Source: Pigoraptor vietnamica (Eukaryota > Opisthokonta > Filasterea). From it: DNA of 19,522 bases. A model generated the notes under the pieces. It did no database searches, was not told the origin of the DNA, and worked only from the letters and a program-made list of their open reading frames with translations. Position 1 is the stretch's first letter. Every line of letters starts with the position of its first letter. The stretch is from positions 1 to 19,522 of the forward strand of contig CALSCQ010000033.1 of NCBI GenBank assembly GCA_943704525.1, given 5' to 3'. Below, piece by piece: positions 9,651-18,500 of this stretch. The position numbers and the translations under genes were made by a program.

Positions 9651-10096
9651 TCACAGCGACTCGAGCGGAATGCCGTGGGTCACCGCAAGAGGCTGCGCAG
9701 GAAGCGCGTCATGTGACATGGGTTCCTTGCCCTTCCCTTCCGCCGAGCTGGGCCCGCCGGCCGACGGCGCCTTCGCCGTGTCAAGGGGCGGCCAGCTCAT
9801 CGCCTCGATCGACTCGACGTCAATTTCGCGCATGCAAATGGGGCACACGAACGAGCGGCTGAGCCAGTCCTCGACGCAGTCCTTGTGATAGACGTGGAAG
9901 CACGGCAGCTGCGCACGCAAGAGGGGGCGCAGGGAAACGAGTAAGCTGCGATTGCGCTCCAGTGAACAAACGCCACAAGCACACACATACGCATACATCG
10001 GCACTCTCACGTGGCACTTACCGCGTGAAGGAGATCGCCCTCGATGTAGTCGTCGCAGCAAATAAGGCACCTGCGTCGACGGGACGGTCAGCATTT

Positions 10097-10185
<89 letters not shown>

Positions 10186-10843
10186 GCACGTTCATGCACC
10201 ACAAGAGAGCTCTCAAGTCCCGCGATGCACAGGCACCCACTCTCGTTGTCGCTTCGGAACGGACTTTGCGGCGTACTTGATCGTGGGCAGCAGCTGGATC
10301 ATCGTCAGCCGCTTCGCCTTCAACACGGCCTCCTCTTCCGACATGTAGTCCGGCACATAGTCGCGCGGATTCACGTGCGACGGCAAGCTCAGCGCAGAGT
10401 CGAGACTCGCGCGCGACGACGCAGACGCAGAACGGACGACGTGCACGACGCGGTGCTCAACCACGCGTTGTTCGCGCTCCGGGGGCTGTTGACAGAGCAC
10501 TATCAGCGAAAGCAAGCACCTTCCCTCGCCAAGAAAAGTGCGCAGACACGCACTTAGGCACACACACACATACTTCTCATTGCACTTGATATACACATAA
10601 ACGACGACAAGTACGTCAACGACATCGCAACACACCCACACCCACCCACACACAATTTTCTGCAACTTACAAAACTACGCAATACAAACGCAGTGACACC
10701 AGCGCATTGAATTGCAGCGTCGTGTCTCGAGAGAGTAAGGAAAAAATACAACAGCAACGCACCACGTCGGGGAGATCATCCTCGTCGAGGTACTCGGAGT
10801 CGCGACGACGCGACTTTCGTCCAAAGGGATGGCAATTGCCCAT
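9651..10843 (-). CDS. RNF11: RNF11-like RING-H2 E3 ubiquitin ligase
   Basis: Four exons: 10843-10763, 10485-10241, 10070-10022, 9908-9651, giving 210 aa (human RNF11 has 154). The N terminus MGNCHPFGRK has Gly2 and Cys4, the arrangement used for myristoylation plus palmitoylation, as in RNF11, so endomembrane anchoring is likely. Residues about 76-108 (MSEEEAVLKAKRLTMIQLLP) match RNF11's pre-RING helix with its LxxLP block. The RING is C110, C113, C128, H130, H133, C136, C147, C150 with Trp140 in the E2-contact position (RECLICCDDYIEGDLLHALP, then CFHVYHKDCVEDWLSRSFVC). The PPPY motif of animal RNF11, which recruits NEDD4-type ligases, is not seen. The C-terminal extension of about 50 residues is low-complexity. 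In animals RNF11 acts with HECT ligases and the A20 complex; the role here is inferred only as an E3 or adaptor. Confidence 0.88.
10098..10184. repeat. (CA)n microsatellite in RNF11-like intron 2
   Basis: About 43 pure CA units; the host gene is on the minus strand, so the pre-mRNA reads GU repeats. The block lies in the intron 10240-10071, about 25 nt before the acceptor. Confidence 0.97.
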
Positions 10844-11499
10844 TTCAGAAGTTCACGGCGCACGCAGGCCGAAAGGGAAAGAACCGCGCATCACCCGCAG
10901 CGACAGTGTTCACTCGGCACTTCGGTAACAGCGGTTATCGCGAACGCAGGAGAAGATGCCAACGTCGCGGCGCAAAGCGAATGAAGAGCGCGATTTGCCA
11001 CTTGTGCGCAAGAAGAAGAGAGTAGGAAGAAAGCGAGAGGAACTTGGGAAATAGGTGTTGGTATGATGCACGCTCGGCACGCTCGGTATGTACCCCGTCG
11101 GTCGCTAGAGAAACAATCAACACAAGCGACGAAAACGGAAAAGATCGCCCCTTTTCTCTGTCCACGTTAAACTCTCTCGTCACTCAATCCCCTTTCGTTC
11201 TCTCTTTCCCTAGTGTTTCTCGTGCTCTTCTTTCGATGTCAGTGAACGCGGCTGTTGGGGCTTGCGGGGAAGGAGCATCGGCCGATTCCGAGAATGGCTT
11301 GAAAGTGATGACGCGAAACTCGCTGCGGGTGATTGTATTGAAATGTGTCAAAAATTGCATAGATTTCGCAAATATTCAAATAATGGGCCCGGGTGAAAGT
11401 GCTAATGATGTAACAAATGACGTCATTTGTCAAATTGACACGTCACTTTCAAGATGCTATCATTATTACTTATGTCGTCATCGTGACGACGACTGCCGG
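10844..11499. promoter_or_regulatory. RNF11-like upstream region and chorismate-lyase-like 3' end
   Basis: 656 bp between two minus-strand genes. It should hold the 3' UTR of the upstream gene and the promoter of the RNF11-like gene. A perfect 18-bp palindrome ACAAATGACGTCATTTGT with a CRE core lies at 11413-11430. Nearby are TTGACACGTCAC and a hairpin GTCGTCA-TCG-TGACGAC near 11474-11490. A pyrimidine-rich stretch occurs at about 11157-11235. A plus-strand reading frame across 11044-11706 is not believed to be a gene. Confidence 0.5.
11413..11430. promoter_or_regulatory. 18-bp perfect palindrome with CRE core
   Basis: ACAAATGACGTCATTTGT equals its own reverse complement and centres on TGACGTCA, the site bound by CREB/ATF-type bZIP dimers. 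It lies about 570 bp upstream of the RNF11-like start codon and about 70 bp beyond the chorismate-lyase-like stop. Binding is inferred from sequence only. Confidence 0.5.
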
Positions 11500-12282
11500 T
11501 CAGCTTGGAGTTGGCAGAGAAAAGAGGTTGAGTGGGAATGTCTCGTGAATTTGACATCGAATTCCGCGCGCGCGAAGTTCGTAACGGCGAAAGAACGTCT
11601 CCGCGGACTTGCCGGCGTCGAGAAGGGTGAAGTATGGGAGGATGCTAAGGTGCCGAAAAAGCTGGCCAATGCCGACCTTCTTCGATTCGATGAGATCCAG
11701 CAGTGAATCGTCCGTAATGTGCACTTCGCTCCGCGCAACACAAAAAACCTGGACACATTGTTGCGAGAAAGTGAGCAGGGGAGCTGGTTGCAGGCTGCCA
11801 GTGGCGCCAATAACGAAAAGTGTGTCAGCATATGTGTGAATTGCGATGCAAACTCACGAGCGTACCAGTCCAAAGCACGACAGCTCCACCTCGCGATCAA
11901 ACAAAGTGGTCCCGGGTCGGCGGTCGCACTTCTTAATGTTGACAGTCACTTTCGTATTGTAATAAGAGCTGCAGATTCAACGGCACATCTTTCAGCCCTC
12001 ACCGAGACGATTTTCTCTCTGGCCACCGTCCCCTATGACTGCCACGCACGAACTGAGGTCTCTAGCCACCGTCCCCACACACCTGATGATGCGCTGCAAG
12101 TTGCCGTTTGCCGTGAGTACAATGCGCTCCAGTGGCGTAAACCCGTCCGGCAGCGCCGAGTCCGTCTCTGTAAGTCCCATGAGATCTCCAAAGTGCGACT
12201 GCGACGCCGCGTCCACGTGCTGCGCCGTCGGGACATCCGCTGGCACTGCGGCACCCCCTGCCACATCGTCTGCTCTTGCCAT
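11500..12282 (-). CDS. Chorismate-lyase-like (UbiC/DUF98 superfamily) protein
   Basis: Three exons: 12282-12083, 11968-11866, 11748-11500, giving 183 aa. Start ATG at 12282-12280 (MARADDVAGG). After about 30 variable residues comes FTPLERIVLTANGNLQRIIS, the opening helix and strand of the Rv2949c/DUF98 and UbiC-like fold. Then follow FDREVELSCFGLVFCVARSE (UbiC: REVVL...ARTVIP), IGQLFRHLSILPYF (UbiC: LGxxLF), RRYELRARG, and the closing RCQIHETFPLNLF, which parallels LLLTELFLP of UbiC. Arg92 and Glu170 fall where UbiC has the substrate-binding Arg76 and Glu155. UbiC-type enzymes split chorismate to 4-hydroxybenzoate and pyruvate for ubiquinone or glycolipid synthesis. No mitochondrial or plastid targeting peptide is evident. 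Fold assignment comes from motif memory only; enzyme activity is unproven, and a non-enzymatic ligand-binding member is possible. Confidence 0.72.
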
Positions 12283-12553
12283 TCTCTCAGAGTTTAAGAG
12301 TGCGTTCGAGCAAAGAACTTCGCAGTATATACAAGGAAATGTGTCGTGTGTTGAGCGTCTGACGTGTGCGCCGTGCGGGATGACTAACCTCTGAGAGTGC
12401 GTAACACCCACCACCCACTGAAGTGAACCTTTTGTCACGTGATTTCGCGACGCGCGGAAATTTCAAATCGGCACAAACTGGAGGAAGGTCGCCACGCTGT
12501 TCGAGAGAAGCAAGCCGACAGCGTGCTGCTTGTGCGTGCGCGCCCACGAAACC
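12283..12553. promoter_or_regulatory. Short head-to-head promoter (chorismate-lyase-like / ADIP)
   Basis: Only 271 bp separate the two start codons, which point away from each other, so a shared bidirectional promoter is likely. A TATA-like GTATATACAAGG lies near 12325-12336 and a GTCACGTGAT E-box-like site near 12434. No further gene is present. Confidence 0.5.
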
Positions 12554-15392
12554 ATGGCGTTATTCGGGGACGATCTTGCGCGCTTCCTTGTTCCTGACGC
12601 ACGCGCGGTTGATGGGCAGTCGTTTCTCGGCGGAGATGCGTCGCGTGTGCACGACGCCACGCTCAACTTGTCTCTTGGGTTCGCCTATTGCACCGAGGAC
12701 ACGCTCGCCGAGAGCACCGCCTATGTGGTGAAGGTGCGTGAGATATATATGCATGAAGAGGGCGTCTCTCGTGTGGAGGATATGTGAAGGTGTTGTCGAA
12801 GCAAAGATTTGCGAATGAGCTGAATCACTTGCGCATGCTCGCGAAACAGAGCCTGCGGGGCCTTGGTTTGAGCCCACCAGAGAACTTTGCTGCGCCCTCA
12901 TCGGCCGTCAAGACAGTCAACTGCCTCTATGCGCTGTTGCAGTTGCAGCAGGACAACACCACACACAAGGATGTGAGTAACAGCGGGTGATTGCCGTGTC
13001 GCGTATTGTCGCGTCATGCCACTAAGTGTGCGTGCCTTTGCGTCGCCGTTTCACGCAGGCCATTGCGCACGATGCGCACAAACTGCGCCTTGAGATCGAT
13101 CGTGTCGATAACGCACTGCGGCGAGAGAAGGAGCGCTCCGAGTCGTTGGAGCGCGAGATTGCCGCGTGCTTGTCGCGAGAAACGCAGCTGATCGAACGGG
13201 CAAAGAAGGCCGCTGCGCAGGCCGCCGCCGACAGGGACGAGGTGCGCTTCATCTTTTGCGAATTGTTGTGGGCGCACGCCTGTGTAGATTGGGAATGTGC
13301 GAACAATGGAAGCACTGTTCTGGGCTTCGTTGACGTTTGCGCCCACTCGTCGCAGTTTGCAAAGGCGAAGGCCGCGTTCCAGAGCAGGGCGACGCAGTAC
13401 CAACACGAGCTGAAGCGTCGCGAGAAGGAGTATGCCAAGCTGCAGGAGCACCTCTCCAGCGCCGTGCGGTCACGTGGGGCAGGCGCGGGCGCGGGTGCTG
13501 CTGGCCCCAAGGTGATGACCATCGACATTACGGCGCCGCTCACGCGCGCGGGTGCCGTCGGCGGCCGTCCTGCGCAGCGACAGACGTGGAAGCCCGCCAA
13601 CAGCCACGACGAGCAGATGTTCGCGGCGGTCGTCGGGTCGTACGAGGTGCGTGCGTTGGCTCCTTGATGCTTCGCAGAGGTGTGCGAGCTGTGCGTACCA
13701 CTGTGTGACGACCATCACACATTTTTGGGACGGGTGTGCCTTGTTGTCTTCGCGGCGTTCGTTTGGTGGCTGCGTTATTGGACGAGTCTGACGTTTCCTA
13801 TTGTTCTCAATAGTCGCGGCAGAGTGTGCTTCTTTCCGAGAACGCGCAACTGCGCCAGTGTCTCGCATCGCTCGACAGCGAACTCTCCGCCGTCGTCGCG
13901 CTCGTCACTTCCGGCGAGTACGCCGCCGAGGGTTCCGCAAACGTCAGCGGCGACAGCGGTCACGTGGCCGGGCCTGAGGACGTCCCTCAGGACGGCGAGC
14001 CAACTATGGCCGAGATGATCGCCGCTGCGAGCGCACCCGCACCGACGGCGCGCTTCGAGATGCCCATTGACGCCGTGCGCGAGTGCATCGAGGCGGATGT
14101 GCGGGCGCGGCTCGGGGTCCTTCGCGCTCACCACGAGGCGATGGCCGCGCGGTTGAAGGGCAAGGACGCCTCGTCCACCGCGGGTGGTCAGGGAGAGCAG
14201 GAGGGTGAGCCGCTGTGTGGGTGGGAGACGATGGGTGCGCCGACGGGGGTGTCGGAAGAACGCGTGCGCGAGCTTGAGGAGGAGCTGGAGGCGTGCCGCC
14301 GGGTGATGGAGGAGCAGGAACGCCTCTTGCGCGACAATCTGGACGCGTTCCATGCGAGCGAAACACCCCGACGGAACAGGCACGCGCCCGACCGTCCCTA
14401 CCTGGACGACTCGCGGCTGTACGTGGAGGCTGAGAAGCTGGTGGGTTTTGCCGATGGTTTGCGCGTGTACCGTGCGTGTGTTTTCTGTTGAATGTATCAG
14501 AATTGCGCTGATGCGCTTCATGCAAACAGGAGCGCGAGCGCGCGGTGTTTGAAAAGTCGCGCGCAACCTTTGAGAAGCAGCGCAAGGAGGTGACCGATGC
14601 CGCGATTCAGCTCGGCCGCGAGAGGCTCCTCCTTCAGAGGCAGAAAGACGTGGGTGGACGTGACTGTTTGTGTGCCGGCTTCAGCGCACCCTCCCGTGAC
14701 GCGCCCGCACCCCCCTTTATGGATCAGTAACCGTGCCGTAGTGCCATGTATGGAATAGGACAGTAGCGACGCGGTTGGAATGTGCGTCTGACTTCAGTTG
14801 ATGTCTTTCGCTTGTGCAATTTCCCCCCTGTTAATCTCCCTTTTCCCCCATTGATATCTGACTGCCATTTCCAAATCAGGCGCTCGACGAAGAGCGCGGC
14901 GTCTTTCTGCGCATGCAGCAGCGCTTCCTCTCGATCCAGACAAAGTCGCCGGCGCGCCCGTCGCCAACCCGCGCCGCGTCCCTTCCCGGCCTCGACGGTT
15001 CCCCGCGGCCACGCGCCGTGTCGGTGTCGTCCCCCAGCTCACCCTCACACCGCGCCCCCGTCACGCACTCGTCGGACGCCGACGGTTCGAGCGACCTGTC
15101 GTTCTCCGAAGAGCCCGTCGCGAGCCCCGCCTTCCGGTCCTCCACGCCTGCCTTCTCTCCGGCGCCGCACAGGGTGGCGCGTCCGCTTGCGTACGCCAAT
15201 TCCATCAGTGCTGCGTCGTTCAGCGAGCACGTGGGCACGGCGTCCAAGTCGAGGACGGGTGGCCGTCTCGTGAAGTTTGACCTCGGCGGTGCCGCAACGG
15301 TGCGGCCGGGAGACGAGTCGCTTCCGTCGCCGATAGGTCGGGCGGAGGGCGGCGATGGTCACGGGGGAGCGCGGCGGCTGTCCTTTGGATAG
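12554..15392 (+). CDS. SSX2IP: SSX2IP/ADIP (Msd1) family coiled-coil protein
   Basis: Seven exons: 12554-12733, 12790-12972, 13059-13241, 13356-13646, 13814-14440, 14530-14649, 14880-15392, all phase 0, giving 698 aa (human 614). ADIP-family features in order: an N-terminal helix with LNHLRMLAKQSLRGLGLSPP and a VNCLYALLQLQQDN block (about 64-120); a long coiled coil (about 122-235) ending in the family-like ATQYQHELKRREKEYAKLQE; an acidic/Ala-rich linker; a second coiled coil (about 430-545) with ERERAVFEKSRATFEKQRKE and ERGVFLRM. The tail from about 545 is Ser/Pro-rich and probably phosphorylated. Family members anchor microtubule minus ends at spindle poles and centriolar satellites and support cilia, so a flagellate or centrosome-like role is inferred. 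The acceptor of intron 1 is weak: 12788-12789 was chosen, but 12800-12801 is also in phase and would remove four residues. Confidence 0.82.
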
Positions 15393-15578
15393 AGGGTTGG
15401 CTCGTATATCTCCCCCGCGCGCGCACTCTTTGGCCTATTGCAGGGTGTGCGCCCGTTAAAATTGTACAGTTTATCCCTACACTTATGTCCGATGCTGCAG
15501 CAGCTGAGAATACTGTCTATTGCAACACATTTGTTTTTGTTGAAATCGCTGATATATTGCAAGCAAATGCCACGCGCC
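15393..15578. other. Convergent 3' region between ADIP and PH-RCC1-FYVE genes
   Basis: 186 bp between two facing stop codons, locally AT-rich, presumably both 3' UTRs. No canonical AATAAA and no other element was recognised. Confidence 0.6.
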
Positions 15579-18500
15579 TCAGCTGTCGCGCGCCGAGAGG
15601 ATCGAGTAGCACTTGTCGCACACGCGCACGGGCTCGACAAAGCCGGCCTCAAGGAGGGGGTACTTCTTTGTGGTGCACGAGCCGCAAAAGACGCCTCCAC
15701 ACTTGCGGCAGTGGTGCTGCGACACGTGGACGCGGCGAAAGTGAGCAACGCAACGCGTGTAGCATGACCACGCCCAGGCGCACTTGCGAGCGAGACGCAC
15801 ACAAAAACACACATGCGCGAGGCAAGCAGTACTCACGCGTCTCCTGAACGTCGTGAACTGGAGCTTGCACGCCATGCAGTCCTTCGCCTCTTCGTCGGGC
15901 ACCCACCCGTGCCTGCGAGAATGCGCGCAGATCAGCCATTTAGCAAGCCGTCACGGGCACACGCCATTCACGTTCCATACGCGCATACGCGCAAAATAGT
16001 CATTAGCAAGCCGTCACAAGCACACGCCATTCACAATGGACGGCGCACTACACTACAACAGGAGTGCATTTGGCACTCACAAGACCATGGCAGCCGCATG
16101 GGACGCTCCGCACGCAATCCCGCGGCACTTCTTCTCCCCCATCGACTCAATGGGCGCCGGCGAAGACCTGTCGCGCACGTCGCCCACACCGAGACGCCCG
16201 TGGTCGCCGCAGCCCCACACGAAGATGCGTCCGCTCTCTGCACGCGCGTTCGATAGTGTTAGGAAGCACAAACTCGCATTCGAAACTGGCCTTGCGGTCA
16301 CACGCAACGCATCCACGAACACGCACCCATGAGCACCGCCGTGTAGTCCGACCCGCACCCGACCTGTGCCACGTGGCCGGCCTCCACAATGGCGACAGGG
16401 TATGGCGTCGCCTTGACGAGGGCCGTCGGCGACTCCCCGAGACCCAACTGCCCGAGGGAACCGTCGCCCCACGTGTACACGCACCCGATTGCTGCGAAGC
16501 GATCGGTGAGATGCTCAATATAGGGATAACATTGGTTTAGGCACAAAGATGAAAGGCAATTCTAACGTGACTATCTGTCCGTGGAATGCCAGCCAGCCAT
16601 CCTCACATGTGAGCGCGGCCGTGTGCGTGTGGCCGCACGCAATGTCGGTCACTTCGTATCGGCTGAGCTCCTGCACCATCGTGGCGGCGAGGCGGTCTTC
16701 CTCGTCCCCGTGGCCCAGGCGCCCGTGCAGCCCGTGGCCCCACGTGAACATGCGCCCCGCGTCTGCATCGCAAAAGCACGACGTCAAACGACAATTCGCC
16801 ATATCGCAAAAGCAGCCGCGGCAAACACGCACGCAGCAAGCGCACAGAAACACTCGCTCTCCACACACGCACCCGACGACGCGGCGCAATGCAGCGGCCC
16901 GGACACAATCTTGGCGATGCGGTGCTCCTTGAGACCGCCAACGAGGAGCGGCTGCACCGACGGCTGCCTGTCGCCGCTACCGAGCTGGCCGCGTTCGTTC
17001 GCACCAAAGGCGTACACTTCGCCGCTGTCCACAAGCACTGCGAGGAAGAGAAAAAGTGCGTCAGACGCGCCAATAGTCAACGAGCGCCGAGTCGCTGTTA
17101 CGCTGTTACAGCTGGTTTCACAAGAGAACGGCGCCTCCTGACGTGCAAAAGAGTGCTGCCACTGCCACGCACCGAGTGTGTGTGCAAATCCGCACGCGAC
17201 GGCAATGGCCTTGCGCCCCTTGAGCGACTCCACGATGCGCGGGGTCGTCTGCTTCGCGCAGTCGTACCCGAGCCGCCCGTCGTCGCCCCTTCCCCACGTG
17301 TACACCTCGCCGTTGTCTGCGCGTCGTCGCGTTGACGTCAGACGGGCGCAACTTCTCTTTGAACAAACAAGAGGTCTCTTGATCGAACCCTTGCTACTGA
17401 CAGCGCACAACGCTAGACAACCGGCAACCCCCCCCCCCCCCGACCCATCCCCACCGAGCACAGCGGCCGAGTGGCTGTCACCCGCAGCAATATAGACGAC
17501 GTCGAGTCCCCGCAGCGTGGCAATCTTGAGCGGTGTGAAGCGGTGGCGTTCCCTGCCATGGCCCGTCCGCCCAAACAGACCGCAGCCCCAGCTGAACACC
17601 TCGCCCGTGTCTGCGCGCGAGGGACATTCCCTTGGGCTCAATCAAAGCGCTTAGCTGTCCACTGCAACGCAACCAACATATTCTTCTACGAATGCAACCA
17701 AAAAAAGTGGAAACTATTCGGCAGAACGAGTGAGGCACACGCACATACCCGTTAACGCGATCGAGTGTTGTGTCCCAAGGGCCAACATCTTGACATCACG
17801 TCCGAGGAGCGCCTCGACGACGCGCGGCTGAAACTCGCAATCTTCCTCGCCGTGGCCCAGCTTGCCGCGGTCTCCATCGCCCCACGTGTAGAGGTCGGAG
17901 GCATCTGCGACCGATGCGCAGAGCGTGTGGGACACAAGGCAGCAGCATGGGTGCTGTGCGCATGTTCAGTTGCAAAGTGTGCGCGATAACACGCACCTTC
18001 TCTGATGACGAGCTTGAATGCGCCGCCCTCCATCACAGCCTGCGCACACGCACGGGTTTCAGCAGAGGACAATTTCCAACGGCGACATCTCCACAACGAC
18101 TACGAGTGCCACACACGAGACGCTTCGGCGTACAAACAAGAACGCCAGCGCGTCCAATGGCCCAGCGGAGACAAGTGAGCAACAAATAAGCCCTAGAGTG
18201 CCCAGAGAGAAACAATTGGGCAGCAAATAAGCCCTAGAGTGCCCAGAGAGAAACAATTGGGCAGCAAATAAGCCCTAGAGTGCCCAAACCCATCAGACAC
18301 ACGAGGACAAGCAAGAAACAACACGAGGTCGAATGCCCCACCTGAATTTTGTCGGCGCTCTGTGCCTGAATCGACGAGAGCTCGGAGAGGTTGATCTTGC
18401 TCCCTTCGCCGTTCAGCAGCGCCTGCACAACCACACACACACACACGCACGCACGCACATTAGCTTCGTGCCACCAAGAATAAGCCCTCTCCTCCTCCTC

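Noticed and set aside
11044-11706. Long plus-strand reading frame of 220 codons
   Set aside because: It runs antisense through exon 3 of the chorismate-lyase-like gene, resembles no known family, and its length fits chance in GC-rich DNA. The opposite-strand exon has family motifs and consistent splice phases.
13775-14566. Minus-strand reading frame of 263 codons
   Set aside because: Shadow of the large ADIP exon 13814-14440; no domain-like content and no matching splice partners.
18183-18287. CRISPR-like array
   Set aside because: The 41-bp units are directly tandem without unique spacers and lie in an intron of a eukaryotic gene.
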